A DNA stretch of 64,000 nucleotides from Gillisia sp. Hel_I_86. GTDB lineage: Bacteria > Bacteroidota > Bacteroidia > Flavobacteriales > Flavobacteriaceae. Below, piece by piece: positions 15,627 through 25,319 of this stretch. The stretch lies in assembly GCF_007827275.1 (NCBI RefSeq), contig NZ_VISE01000001.1, positions 2,418,001 to 2,482,000 on the forward strand. The letters are read 5' to 3'. The notes under the pieces were generated by a model that did not search any database, was not told the DNA's origin, and was given only the letters and a program-made list of their open reading frames with translations. The translations under genes and the position numbers were made by a program. How positions within the stretch are numbered: position 1 is the first letter of the stretch; the number at the start of each line of letters is the position of its first letter.

Positions 15627-16646
15627 ATGTCAAAATTAGAAGAAATCCTTTCCGAAAAAATATTAATCCTCGATGGTGCAATGGGCACCATGCTTCAAGA
15701 ATATAAATTCTCTGAAGAAGATTTCCGTGGCGCTCGTTTTGCCGATTGGCCAAAATCCCTAAAGGGCAATAATGATCTTTTATCGCTTACCCAGCCTCAC
15801 GCTATCGAGGAGATCCATAGAAAATATTTTCTAGCGGGTGCCGATATTGTAGAGACCAACACCTTTTCTGGAACTACCATAGCCATGGCAGATTATGGAA
15901 TGGAAGAGCTGGTCTATGAGCTAAATTTTGAATCGGCCAGAATCGCTAAAAAAGTAGCGATAGAACTTACTTTGGAAGAGCCATCCAAACCGAGGTTTGT
16001 AGCAGGTGCAATCGGGCCTACCAACAAAACGGCAAGCATGTCCCCAGAGGTGAACGATCCGGGATTTAGGGCCATTTCTTTTGAAGAATTGTTGGTTGCC
16101 TATAAGCTTCAAGCTCGTGCCTTAATAGAAGGCGGAGTGGATGTTTTATTGGTGGAGACTGTATTTGATACCCTAAATGCAAAAGCGGCTTTATACGCAA
16201 TAGATGAATTAAAAGAGGAACTTCAATCCGAAATTCCTGTGATGATAAGTGGCACTATTACAGATGCTTCAGGAAGAACCCTCTCTGGGCAAACTGCAGA
16301 GGCATTTCTAATTTCAATTTCACATATGAATTTGCTAAGTGTTGGTTTCAACTGTGCCCTTGGTGCAAGTCAACTCACCCCACATTTAGAGGTTCTGGCA
16401 CGAAAAAGCAATTTTGGGATCTCTGCCTATCCAAACGCAGGATTGCCAAATGCCTTTGGGGAATATGATGAAACCCCAGAGAGCATGGCAGGGCAAATTC
16501 GTGAATATTTGGAGAAAGGATTGGTGAATATCTTGGGTGGGTGTTGTGGAACAACTCCTGCGCATATAAAAGCCATTGCAAAAATAGCCAAGGAATACCA
16601 GCCCAGACCGCTTAAAAAAATATTGAACCCAGAAACAACCCTATAA
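15627..16646 (+). CDS. metH: Methionine synthase, homocysteine-binding module (split MetH part 1)
   Basis: This 339-residue protein corresponds to the N-terminal zinc/homocysteine domain of cobalamin-dependent methionine synthase. It starts with the [11 protein letters not shown] signature and carries the three zinc cysteines C243 (FNCALG) and C306-C307 (GGCCGTTP). It must act with the next gene, 2 bases downstream, which holds the folate, cobalamin and reactivation domains. It is the first gene after the SAM riboswitch. Confidence 0.93.
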   Translation: MSKLEEILSEKILILDGAMGTMLQEYKFSEEDFRGARFADWPKSLKGNNDLLSLTQPHAIEEIHRKYFLAGADIVETNTFSGTTIAMADYGMEELVYELNFESARIAKKVAIELTLEEPSKPRFVAGAIGPTNKTASMSPEVNDPGFRAISFEELLVAYKLQARALIEGGVDVLLVETVFDTLNAKAALYAIDELKEELQSEIPVMISGTITDASGRTLSGQTAEAFLISISHMNLLSVGFNCALGASQLTPHLEVLARKSNFGISAYPNAGLPNAFGEYDETPESMAGQIREYLEKGLVNILGGCCGTTPAHIKAIAKIAKEYQPRPLKKILNPETTL

Positions 16647-16648
16647 AT

Positions 16649-19336
16649 ATGTTAGAATTTAGAGCATTAAAACTTTCGGGTTTAGAGCCGCTTGTTATTA
16701 CTCCAGAAAGCAATTTCGTGAATGTTGGCGAGCGTACGAACATGTCTGGTTCCAAAAAATTCCTCCGATTAATAAAGGAGGAAAAATATGAAGAAGCCAT
16801 TGGCATTGCGAGAGAACAAGTGGATGAAGGAGCGCAGATCATAGATGTAAACATGGACGATGGCATGGTAGATGGCAAAGCAGCTATGGTTAAGTTCCTG
16901 AACTTGATCGTTGCAGAACCCGATATTGCCAGGGTGCCAATAATGATAGATAGTTCCAAATGGGAGATCATAGAAGCCGGGTTACGAGTTGTTCAGGGGA
17001 AATGTGTGGTAAATTCCATTAGCTTAAAAGAAGGGGAAGAAGTATTCATCGATCAGGCAAAAAAAGTAAAACGATACGGTGCCGCCGTAATAATTATGGC
17101 TTTTGATGAATTGGGCCAAGCCGATACATTGGATCGAAGAATAGAAATCGCAAAGCGGTCCTATAACATACTTACCCAAAAGGTAGGTCTCGCACCAGAA
17201 GATATCATTTTCGATCTCAATATATTTCCGGTGGCTACAGGAATGGACGAACACCGAAGAAATGCGATAGATTTTATCGAGGCAACACGTTGGGTAAAAT
17301 CGAATCTACCTCATGCCAGTATTAGTGGAGGTGTGAGCAATGTGTCTTTTTCCTTTAGAGGGAATAATCCTGTGAGGGAAGCAATGCATTCGGTTTTCTT
17401 ATACCACGCCATAAAGGCCGGGATGAATATTGGAATAGTTAACCCGGCAATGTTAGAGGTGTACGATAATATTCCGAAAGATCTCTTAGAGCATGTGGAA
17501 GATGTTATTCTAGATAGAAGGGATGATGCAACAGATCGGCTTTTAACTTTTGCTGAAACGGTTACCGGCTCTGTTCGCGAGAACAAGATAGATCTCTCAT
17601 GGAGGGAAAAACCTTTGCAGGAAAGAATTACACACGCATTGGTTAGAGGTGTGGATGCATATATTTTAGAGGATGTGGAAATTGCCCGATTAGCATCTTC
17701 CAGACCCATTGAGGTGATTGAAGGTTTTTTAATGACCGGAATGAATGTGGTGGGAGATCTTTTTGGAAGTGGGAAAATGTTCTTGCCTCAAGTGGTGAAA
17801 TCGGCTAGGGTCATGAAAAAAGCGGTAGCTTATTTGCTGCCATTTATAGAAGCAGCTAAAGATGGCTCTACAGGAAAAGGTGCAAAAGGCAGGATCTTAA
17901 TGGCGACCGTTAAGGGAGATGTGCACGATATAGGGAAGAATATTGTAGGTGTAGTGCTGGGCTGCAATAATTACGAAATCATAGATCTAGGTGTCATGGT
18001 GGCTCCGGAAAAGATCATTGAGATAGCAAAACTGGAAAATGTGGATGCCATTGGCCTAAGCGGACTTATAACGCCTTCTTTAGATGAAATGGTGTATTTG
18101 GCCAAGGAAATGCAACGTCAAAATTTTACGGTTCCCTTATTAATTGGCGGTGCTACTACTTCAAAAGCGCATACTGCTGTGAAGATAGATCCTCATTACA
18201 CCAATGCAGTGATCCATGTGAATGATGCCTCCCGCGCAGTAAATGTGGTAAATGATCTTCTGAAAAAAGAAACTTCGGAACAATATTTTAAAGATATCAA
18301 AACAAATTATGAAGTTTTCAGAACCAATTTTCAGAAGCGTAGTAAAGTGAAGGATTTTCTTCCGCTAGAACTGGCACGCGAAAATAAATTCCAGATCAAT
18401 TGGAAAACTTCGGAAATTGTTAAGCCCAATAAACTGGGAGTTCAGGTAATTGAAGATTTGGAGCTTGAAAAATTGGTGCCTTTTTTGGATTGGACGCCAT
18501 TCTTCAGAAGTTGGGAGCTGCATGGTAAATACCCTGCGATTTTAACCGATGAGGTTGTGGGGGAACAAGCGTCAATTTTATTTAATGAAGCACAGCAACT
18601 TCTAAAGAAGATCCTAAATGAGAAATTACTGAAGGCGAAAGCGGTGTTTGGATTATTTCCGGCAAATTCAGTTGAAGACGATGATATAGAGATAACCATT
18701 TCTGAAGGGAATGAAGAAAAAAAGAAGGTTTTTCGCACTTTGAGGCAACAACTCAAAAAGTATGAAGGCAAGCCAAATTTTGCTTTGGCAGATTTTATCG
18801 CGCCCAAGGATTCTGGTATTCAGGATTATATTGGCTGTTTTTGTGTGAGTACAGGTTTTGGGACCCAAGAACTTGCTTCCAAATTTGAAGCCGATCTGGA
18901 TGATTACAATGCGATCATGGTAAAAGCTCTGGCCGATAGATTGGCCGAAGCCTTTGCAGAGTATCTTCATAAAAAGGTACGAACCGAAGATTGGGGATAT
19001 GCGGCCAAAGAAGAACTTTCCAATGAAGATCTTATCAAAGAAAGCTACAAAGGGATTCGTCCTGCTCCCGGATATCCAGCCTGTCCAGATCATTTAGAAA
19101 AAATCACTATTTGGGACGTTCTGAAGGTTGAAGAAAACATAGGCGTTAAACTCACGGATAGTTTGGCTATGTGGCCAGCAGCCAGTGTGAGTGGCTATTA
19201 CTTTGGGAATTCTGAAGCTAAATACTTCGGACTTGGAAAGATAAAATTAGATCAGGTGCAGGATTTTGCAAAACGAAAAAAAATTCCTGTAGAAAAAGCA
19301 GAGAAATGGTTGAATCCTTCAATTTCAGATCAATAA
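16649..19336 (+). CDS. metH: Methionine synthase, folate-cobalamin-activation module (split MetH part 2)
   Basis: This 895-residue protein holds the remaining MetH domains in order: pterin/methyltetrahydrofolate binding (about 20-300, [10 protein letters not shown]), the cobalamin cap and Rossmann domain with the axial ligand motif GDVHDIGKN (His426), and the C-terminal SAM-dependent reactivation domain ([12 protein letters not shown] near 810). It transfers the methyl group from methyl-folate through cobalamin to homocysteine held by part 1. The split point between homocysteine and folate domains recurs in Bacteroidota. It is followed by metF 4 bases later. Confidence 0.94.
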   Translation: MLEFRALKLSGLEPLVITPESNFVNVGERTNMSGSKKFLRLIKEEKYEEAIGIAREQVDEGAQIIDVNMDDGMVDGKAAMVKFLNLIVAEPDIARVPIMIDSSKWEIIEAGLRVVQGKCVVNSISLKEGEEVFIDQAKKVKRYGAAVIIMAFDELGQADTLDRRIEIAKRSYNILTQKVGLAPEDIIFDLNIFPVATGMDEHRRNAIDFIEATRWVKSNLPHASISGGVSNVSFSFRGNNPVREAMHSVFLYHAIKAGMNIGIVNPAMLEVYDNIPKDLLEHVEDVILDRRDDATDRLLTFAETVTGSVRENKIDLSWREKPLQERITHALVRGVDAYILEDVEIARLASSRPIEVIEGFLMTGMNVVGDLFGSGKMFLPQVVKSARVMKKAVAYLLPFIEAAKDGSTGKGAKGRILMATVKGDVHDIGKNIVGVVLGCNNYEIIDLGVMVAPEKIIEIAKLENVDAIGLSGLITPSLDEMVYLAKEMQRQNFTVPLLIGGATTSKAHTAVKIDPHYTNAVIHVNDASRAVNVVNDLLKKETSEQYFKDIKTNYEVFRTNFQKRSKVKDFLPLELARENKFQINWKTSEIVKPNKLGVQVIEDLELEKLVPFLDWTPFFRSWELHGKYPAILTDEVVGEQASILFNEAQQLLKKILNEKLLKAKAVFGLFPANSVEDDDIEITISEGNEEKKKVFRTLRQQLKKYEGKPNFALADFIAPKDSGIQDYIGCFCVSTGFGTQELASKFEADLDDYNAIMVKALADRLAEAFAEYLHKKVRTEDWGYAAKEELSNEDLIKESYKGIRPAPGYPACPDHLEKITIWDVLKVEENIGVKLTDSLAMWPAASVSGYYFGNSEAKYFGLGKIKLDQVQDFAKRKKIPVEKAEKWLNPSISDQ

Positions 19337-19340
19337 ATAG

Positions 19341-20297
19341 ATGAAAATAACAGAACATATTACTGCCGCTAAAGGCAAAACACTTTTTTCTTTTGAAATA
19401 TTACCGCCCCTAAAAGGGCAGAACATCCAATCTATTTTTGATGGAATAGATCCCTTGATGGAGTTCAACCCTCCGTTTATAGATGTGACCTATCATAGGG
19501 AAGAATATGTGTATATAGAGCAACCCAACGGATTTTTAGAAAAAAAAGTGGTTAGAAAAAGGCCAGGAACGGTGGGTATTTGTGCCGCAATTCAGAACAA
19601 ATACGGAATAGATGCGGTGCCGCATATCCTTTGTGGAGGATTTACCAAGGAAGATACCGAGAACTTCCTAATAGATCTTGATTTTTTGGGCATTAACAAC
19701 GTCATGGCACTTCGCGGGGATGCCGTGAAAAGCGAAACCTATTTTAAACCGGAGCCAAATGGCAATTGTTTCGCATCAGATCTGGTTTCTCAAATCCAAG
19801 AAATGAACCAAGGGCAATATCTGGATACTCCTTTGGAAAAAAACCATACCACTGATTTTTGCGTAGGTGTTGCTGGATACCCTGAGAAGCATATGGAAGC
19901 ACCAAGTTTGGATAACGACATAGAAAGGTTGAAAACAAAAGTTGCTGCCGGAGCAGAATATGTGGTTACCCAAATGTTTTACGATAATTCAAAATTCTTT
20001 GAGTTTGTGGCAAAATGTAGAAAAAGTGGCATTACCGTCCCAATAATTCCAGGGCTTAAACCCCTTGCAACCAAAAGGCAACTTACCAATATTCCACATA
20101 GGTTTCATGTGGATTTGCCTGAAGAACTTATAAAGGCAGTTAATAATTGCAAGACCGATTTGGAGGTTCGGGAAGTAGGTGTAGAATGGTGCACCGCTCA
20201 AAGCAAAGAACTAATAAGTTCTGGTGTAGATGTGCTGCATTATTATTCTATGGGGAAAAGCACAAATATTCATAAAATCGCTTCTTCGGTTTTTTAA
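19341..20297 (+). CDS. metF: Methylenetetrahydrofolate reductase
   Basis: This 318-residue FAD enzyme supplies methyl-tetrahydrofolate to MetH. It has the TIM-barrel start FSFEILPPLKG, VTYHREE, the MALRGD block and GVAGYPEKH, then QMFYDNSKFFEF and IPIIPGLKP. It is the last gene of the riboswitch-controlled metH-metH-metF unit. Confidence 0.94.
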   Translation: MKITEHITAAKGKTLFSFEILPPLKGQNIQSIFDGIDPLMEFNPPFIDVTYHREEYVYIEQPNGFLEKKVVRKRPGTVGICAAIQNKYGIDAVPHILCGGFTKEDTENFLIDLDFLGINNVMALRGDAVKSETYFKPEPNGNCFASDLVSQIQEMNQGQYLDTPLEKNHTTDFCVGVAGYPEKHMEAPSLDNDIERLKTKVAAGAEYVVTQMFYDNSKFFEFVAKCRKSGITVPIIPGLKPLATKRQLTNIPHRFHVDLPEELIKAVNNCKTDLEVREVGVEWCTAQSKELISSGVDVLHYYSMGKSTNIHKIASSVF

Positions 20298-20321
20298 AAT
20301 AATAGATTAGATTTGCCCCCT

Positions 20322-21425
20322 ATGAAAAAATGCTTGCTAGTCCTACTTTTGGTTTTTTCTGCCACTTCTTCTGCTCAAGAGGAGATTAAAAAGTATTATT
20401 CCTTAGATGCGAATTATTTTTATGGCTCCATCATTGAACATAACCCTGATATTGCCCACTTAATTACAGGCCATCCTACTGGAATTATTTTAAGCTTCAA
20501 CAGAAAAACCTACGGTTTAGAAGCTTGGGAGCGCAGATATAATTACCCGGATTTTGGGTATTCATTCACCTATCAGGATCTTAAAAATCAGTATTTAGGT
20601 AAGAATTATGCCTTGTATGCCCATTTTAATTTCTATTTTTTAAAGCGGAATTTAATGTTCAGGATAGGACAGGGGGTGGCTTATGCCACGAATCCTTATA
20701 ATGCGGAATCCAATTATATCAATAATGCTTACGGATCCAGATTGTTGAGCTCTACTTATCTCATGGGGAACTATCATAGGCAAAATATTTATAAAGGATT
20801 TGGAGTGCAGGCAGGAGTTTCAATAATCCACTATTCCAATGCCGACTTTAAATCTCCCAACAACAGCACCAATACCTTTACTTTTAATGTTGGGTTGAAT
20901 TATCAACTGGATTATGAAAATATTCCCGAATATGTAGAAAAAGACCCGAAGGAGAAAAAATATACAGAACCTGTTCATTATAATTTTGTCCTTAGAGGCG
21001 GTGTGAACACAACAGGAGTAATTGGTTCCAAACAGTATCCGTTTTTAACGGTTACAGGTTTTGCAGATAAAGTGATCAATAAAAAAAGCACTTTGCAAGC
21101 TGGGGCAGAAATTTTCTTTTCTAAGGCTTTGGAAGAATTTATCTATTTTCAATCTGTTGCATTTCCGCAGGGAAAAACCGTTGGGGATGAAGATGCTAAA
21201 AGAGTTGGGGTTTTTATTGGACATCAATTAACCTTCAATAAATTGTCTTTAATTACTCAGGTAGGTTACTATGCCTATTATCCTTACGATAATTACGTGG
21301 AGCGGTTGTATAATAGACTAGGTTTAAGAAGAAAGATAAGCGAACATTGGTGGGCATCGGCAACGGTGAGGTCTCATGCTGCCAATGCCGAAGCTGTGGA
21401 ATTTTCAATAGGATATAGATTGTAG
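20322..21425 (+). CDS. PagL-like acyloxyacyl hydrolase (lipid A 3-O-deacylase), outer membrane
   Basis: This 367-residue protein has a signal peptide (about residues 1-18, ending SSAQ) and many alternating aromatic strands expected of a beta-barrel. The motif HYSNADFKSPNNS matches the His-Ser active site with Asn-Pro-rich tail of the PagL/acyloxyacyl hydrolase family. If so it trims an ester-linked acyl chain from lipid A in the outer membrane. It is much longer than classic PagL (about 150-170), with extra strands at the C-terminus. I choose ATG 20322 because a TAgaTTTG -7 box ends just before it. The family call is moderate. Confidence 0.65.
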   Translation: MKKCLLVLLLVFSATSSAQEEIKKYYSLDANYFYGSIIEHNPDIAHLITGHPTGIILSFNRKTYGLEAWERRYNYPDFGYSFTYQDLKNQYLGKNYALYAHFNFYFLKRNLMFRIGQGVAYATNPYNAESNYINNAYGSRLLSSTYLMGNYHRQNIYKGFGVQAGVSIIHYSNADFKSPNNSTNTFTFNVGLNYQLDYENIPEYVEKDPKEKKYTEPVHYNFVLRGGVNTTGVIGSKQYPFLTVTGFADKVINKKSTLQAGAEIFFSKALEEFIYFQSVAFPQGKTVGDEDAKRVGVFIGHQLTFNKLSLITQVGYYAYYPYDNYVERLYNRLGLRRKISEHWWASATVRSHAANAEAVEFSIGYRL

Positions 21426-21428
21426 GAT

Positions 21429-22181
21429 ATGAAAAAGTTGGTTTTTTTAATACTCTCTACTTTTTTACTAAGTAGTTGTGATGCCGAAGATGCTCCCGGT
21501 TGTTTCAAAAAAGCAGGGGAGATCGTGCAGGATGAAGTTCTAGTTGATTCTTTTAATGAAATAATTGTTTACGAAAGAGTAAAGCTATTCATTCAGCAAG
21601 GACCAGTTCAAAAAGTGTTGATAGAAACCGGGGAGAATCTAAGAAAAGATGTTTCTGTTGAAGTAATAGCTAATAGATTGAGCATCCGAAATGGGAATTC
21701 CTGCAACTTGGTGCGGGATTATGAAATCACTAAAGTATATGTAACTGTTCCAGAACTTACGTGGCTTCAGAACAGCAGCGGGAGCGCTATAGCATCTATT
21801 GGAACCCTTAAACTGAACAATCTTTGGCTCCGCTCGGTAAATCAGGAAAACGATTTGTCCATTCACACCGATGGCGATTTTATTTTAGACTTGGATGTGG
21901 GAAATTTAAGGATTACCAACGATAATGTTTCCAATTATTTCCTGTCGGGAAAAGTGGAGAATTTTAACGTGTTCTTTGCCGCAGGAGATAGCAGATTGGA
22001 TGCTCCTAATTTAATTGTTCAGAAATATGAGATCTTTCATAGGGGCACCAATAAAATGATTTTGTTCCCAGTTCAATCCCTTAAAGGGGAATTACGCAGC
22101 AGTGGAAATGTGATCGCAAAGAACAGGCCTCCAATTGTGGATGTAGAGGAATACTATACCGGGAGGCTTATTTTTGAGTAG
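21429..22181 (+). CDS. GIN domain (DUF2807) lipoprotein
   Basis: This 250-residue protein has a lipoprotein signal (lipobox LLSSC, Cys at about 17). The rest is repetitive beta-strand sequence (VEVIANRLSIRNGNSCNL, LQNSSGSAIASIG) of the head/GIN domain family found in Bacteroidota. Its function is not established; a surface or periplasmic beta-solenoid is likely. It starts 3 bases after the PagL-like gene, so they are co-transcribed, and its 3' end overlaps convergent gldA by 14 bases. Confidence 0.75.
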   Translation: MKKLVFLILSTFLLSSCDAEDAPGCFKKAGEIVQDEVLVDSFNEIIVYERVKLFIQQGPVQKVLIETGENLRKDVSVEVIANRLSIRNGNSCNLVRDYEITKVYVTVPELTWLQNSSGSAIASIGTLKLNNLWLRSVNQENDLSIHTDGDFILDLDVGNLRITNDNVSNYFLSGKVENFNVFFAAGDSRLDAPNLIVQKYEIFHRGTNKMILFPVQSLKGELRSSGNVIAKNRPPIVDVEEYYTGRLIFE

Positions 22182-23067
22182 TCAATTCTGAAAACAAGGT
22201 TTCCAGATTCTTGGATTTTCTATTTAGCTGAAGGGTTTTTAACCCGTTATCATGGGCGAAATCGAAAACTGCCGGGCGCATGTCTTTATCTGTGTTGAAT
22301 TTAAGTTCGTAATGAAATCCGCCTATGTTTTTTGCAGACACCAGATTTGGCAATGCGTTTAAAGCAACTTCCTCTATTCGATAATCGAATTCCACCTGAA
22401 TAATTTGCTCTTTTTCATCACGCAATTCCTCCATTTTCATATCGGCTACAATTACACCTTTGTCTATTATGATAACACGGTCGCAAATGGCTTCTACCTC
22501 TTGCATGATATGCGTGGAAAGAAAAACGGTTTTTTGTTTTCCAACCTTTAAGATCAAATTCCTAATCTCTGTAAGCTGATTTGGGTCTAAACCGGTAGTG
22601 GGTTCATCTAAAATCAATACTTCCGGATCGTGTAAAAGCGCTGCGGCAAGCCCAACCCGTTGTCTATATCCCTTAGAAAGTTGCTCGATCTTTTTGTTGG
22701 CTTCAGGCACCAGTCCAGTCATTTCTATTACTTCTTCGATCCTGGAATTAGCTGTATTGTATATAGAAGCATTAAAAGCCAAATATTCCCGTACGTACAT
22801 TTCGGTATACAATGGATTGTGTTCCGGTAAGTAACCAATAGCTCGCTGTACTGCTTTTAAATCTTCGGAAAGCAACGTGTTGTTCACGCTCGCCACGCCT
22901 TCAGATGCACTTAAATAACCCGTAAGGATCTTCATAAGAGTAGATTTTCCTGCCCCGTTGGGCCCCAGAAATCCTACGATCTCACCTTTTTCGATTTGGA
23001 AGGAAACCTTATCCAAGGCTTTTTGTTCCCCGTAATATTTAGATATTTCTTTAACAGAAATGGACAT
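22168..23067 (-). CDS. gldA: Gliding-motility ABC transporter ATPase GldA
   Basis: This 299-residue ABC ATPase has Walker A GPNGAGKST (35-43), signature LSKGYRQRVGLA, Walker B VLILDEP and a switch His in FLSTH. The start MSISVKEISKYYGEQKALD and overall length fit GldA, which with GldF and GldG forms an ABC complex needed for gliding in flavobacteria. The gldFG genes are not adjacent. With gldB and gldC at 40.5 kb it marks the organism as a glider, or descended from one. Another export ATPase is the alternative. Confidence 0.85.
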   Translation of the reverse strand: MSISVKEISKYYGEQKALDKVSFQIEKGEIVGFLGPNGAGKSTLMKILTGYLSASEGVASVNNTLLSEDLKAVQRAIGYLPEHNPLYTEMYVREYLAFNASIYNTANSRIEEVIEMTGLVPEANKKIEQLSKGYRQRVGLAAALLHDPEVLILDEPTTGLDPNQLTEIRNLILKVGKQKTVFLSTHIMQEVEAICDRVIIIDKGVIVADMKMEELRDEKEQIIQVEFDYRIEEVALNALPNLVSAKNIGGFHYELKFNTDKDMRPAVFDFAHDNGLKTLQLNRKSKNLETLFSELTTQK

Positions 23068-23200
23068 AGCAAAGCTTTTTTCAAAAGTATGGATAAATTT
23101 ATTTTAAAAGGGTTCTCACTAAAACGTTATCGTGAAAAAAATATAAAAAATTATAGGTCATATTAAATTAAATACTACATTAGCGGTAGTTAAAACAACA

Positions 23201-23278
23201 ATGAAGAATATAATTACCTGGACTGCATTCTATTATTTTTATTTCTATTATGGAGATAAGATCGGGAGCGTCATGTAA
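23201..23278 (+). CDS. Phe/Tyr leader peptide of the aromatic amino acid operon
   Basis: This 25-codon ORF has a run of eight aromatic codons FYYFYFYY (codons 10-17) preceded by a Trp codon. It lies between gldA and pheA and is followed 20 bases later by a strong terminator. Codons 21-24 (ATCGGGAGCGTC, 23261-23272) can pair with the terminator 5' arm GAGGTCCTGAT, giving an antiterminator. Ribosomes stalled on Phe/Tyr codons would leave this segment free (genes on); ribosomes reaching the stop would cover it (genes off). This is classic translation-coupled attenuation. A weak TACATTAG -7 box is at 23176. Confidence 0.88.
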   Translation: MKNIITWTAFYYFYFYYGDKIGSVM

Positions 23279-23297
23279 TTAAATTTATAAATTATAT

Positions 23298-23339
23298 AAA
23301 GAGGTCCTGATTTCATCTAAATCAGGACCTCTTTTTTTT
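23298..23339 (+). terminator. Attenuator terminator upstream of pheA
   Basis: The perfect stem GAGGTCCTGATTT / AAATCAGGACCTC has a 5-base loop and eight T. The pheA start is 14 bases further on, so this terminator can only serve as a conditional stop for the aromatic operon. Confidence 0.92.
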
Positions 23340-23352
23340 GAAAAATTTTAAA

Positions 23353-24177
23353 ATGGAAAAAATAATAGGAATTCAAGGGGTTCAAGGCTCTTTTCATCAT
23401 TTGGTTGCCCAAGAATATTTTGGAACAAACGTGGAGGTGCTGGAATGTATGTCTTTTCATGAGTTAGTGAATTCCCTTGTTGCCGGAGAATCTCGGGAAA
23501 TAGTGATGGCTATAGAGAATTCTATCGTTGGTTCCATATTACCAAATTATGCGCTTATTGATGAGCATGACCTGAAGGTGGTAGGTGAACATTATATTCC
23601 TATTAATATGAATTTAATGGCATTGCCGGGACAAGATATTTCTGAGATCAAAAAGGTGTATTCGCATCCTATGGCTCTGCTTCAGTGCAAAGAATTTTTT
23701 AAAAAACATCCACATATAAAATTGATAGAGGATACTGATACCGCTGAAGTAGCCAGAAGGATTTCAGAAAAACAATCTAAGGGAATTGGAGCTGTGGCGA
23801 GTACAATGGCAGCCGAAATATTTGGATTGGAAATTCTTGCTGAAGGTATTCACACTAAAAAAAGCAATGCTACCAGATTCTTGATTGTAAGCACCACAAA
23901 AAAAGAACCTAATGGAATAAAGATAGATAAGGCTTCCTTGAAATTTGAATTGGAAAGCCGAAGAGGAAGCCTGGTATCTGTCTTGAATATTATCCGGGAC
24001 TATAATTTGGACATGACTAAAATACAGTCCATGCCAATAATTGAAACCCCTTGGAAATATTCATTTTTCGTGGATGTGATTTTCGAGGATTACTCAGAAT
24101 TCCAAAAAGCCATGGAAATCATGGAAGTGATGACAGAACATCTAAAGATTTTAGGCACCTACAAAAATAATTTATAA
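23353..24177 (+). CDS. pheA: Prephenate dehydratase
   Basis: This 274-residue monofunctional enzyme makes phenylpyruvate from prephenate. The catalytic domain (1-185) includes IENSIVGSILPNY and the SNATRFLIV (TRF) motif; the C-terminal ACT domain (about 195-270) has the ESRRGSLVSVLNI effector-site pattern (usually ESRP), so Phe feedback is likely. No chorismate mutase is fused; that activity is in the gene at 26192. I choose ATG 23353. Its stop overlaps the next start by one base. Confidence 0.92.
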   Translation: MEKIIGIQGVQGSFHHLVAQEYFGTNVEVLECMSFHELVNSLVAGESREIVMAIENSIVGSILPNYALIDEHDLKVVGEHYIPINMNLMALPGQDISEIKKVYSHPMALLQCKEFFKKHPHIKLIEDTDTAEVARRISEKQSKGIGAVASTMAAEIFGLEILAEGIHTKKSNATRFLIVSTTKKEPNGIKIDKASLKFELESRRGSLVSVLNIIRDYNLDMTKIQSMPIIETPWKYSFFVDVIFEDYSEFQKAMEIMEVMTEHLKILGTYKNNL

Positions 24178-25319
24178 TGATCCAAGCAGAACGATTGAAC
24201 GAGGTAAAGGAATACTATTTTTCTTCAAAATTGCGGGAAGTAAGGGCGTTGGAGGCCTCTGGGAAACCAATTATCAACTTGGGCATAGGAAGCCCGGATC
24301 TTCCTCCACCCGTAGAAGTGATAAAAGGTTTAAATGATGCCTTAGCAAATACGGCAGCGCATCAATACCAGCCTTATAAGGGAACTACAGATTTTAGAAA
24401 TGCGATAAAAGAATTTTATAGTGCCCACTACTCGGTTGGTCTTGATGCAGAAAAAGAAATTCTTCCCCTAATGGGGAGCAAAGAAGGGATTTTACATATT
24501 TCTATGGCTTTTCTTAACGAAGGCGATGAGGTTTTAATTCCAAATCCTGGATATCCCACTTATTTTTCGGTTACCAAACTAGTTGGTGCAGAACCTGTTT
24601 TTTATGATCTGAATGGACAAGGCAATTGGTTGCCCGATTTGGAGAGTTTAGCAAAGAAAGATCTTAGTAAGGTAAAATTGATGTGGGTGAACTATCCCCA
24701 TATGCCAACCGGGGCTTCGGCAACAAAAAAGGTATTTCAGGATCTGGTAGCATTTGCAAAAAAGTATCATATCCTCATCGTAAACGATAATCCATATAGC
24801 TTCATTCTTAACGATCACCCTATTAGTATTTTGGAAGCAGAAGGAGCTAAGGAGGTAGCACTGGAATTAAATTCGCTTAGCAAAAGTTTTAACATGGCCG
24901 GATGGCGAATAGGAATGCTATGTGGAAATGAGGATAATTTAAATTCCGTTTTAAAAGTGAAATCCAATATGGATAGCGGCATGTTTTTTCCTTTGCAAGC
25001 GGGAGCAGCCATAGCTTTGCGTTTACCCAAAGAATGGTTTAACGAATTGAATACTATTTATGGAACACGAAAGAAATTGGTATTGGAACTAGCTTCAAAA
25101 TTGAACTGTATTCCGGAAAAGGATCAAACCGGGATGTTTGTATGGGCAAAGGTGCCGTTGGATACCACATCGGAATTATTTGTAGATCGTTTATTGCATA
25201 CCTATGATCTGTTTGCAACTCCTGGTTTCATTTTTGGCGATCAAGGCGAAGGATATATACGCTTCTCCCTTTGTACTACAGAGGAGAAAATTAAGGAAGC
25301 AATTAATAGAATTAAATAA
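24177..25319 (+). CDS. Class I/II aminotransferase, probable aromatic aminotransferase
   Basis: This 380-residue PLP enzyme (fold type I) has the PLP lysine in NSLSKSFNMAGWRIG, and NLGIGSPDLPPP and PGYPTYF earlier. It lies between pheA and tyrA with one-base overlaps on both sides, so the final transamination to Phe and Tyr is the natural role. Aspartate or LL-diaminopimelate aminotransferase activity cannot be ruled out from motifs. Confidence 0.85.
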   Translation: MIQAERLNEVKEYYFSSKLREVRALEASGKPIINLGIGSPDLPPPVEVIKGLNDALANTAAHQYQPYKGTTDFRNAIKEFYSAHYSVGLDAEKEILPLMGSKEGILHISMAFLNEGDEVLIPNPGYPTYFSVTKLVGAEPVFYDLNGQGNWLPDLESLAKKDLSKVKLMWVNYPHMPTGASATKKVFQDLVAFAKKYHILIVNDNPYSFILNDHPISILEAEGAKEVALELNSLSKSFNMAGWRIGMLCGNEDNLNSVLKVKSNMDSGMFFPLQAGAAIALRLPKEWFNELNTIYGTRKKLVLELASKLNCIPEKDQTGMFVWAKVPLDTTSELFVDRLLHTYDLFATPGFIFGDQGEGYIRFSLCTTEEKIKEAINRIK

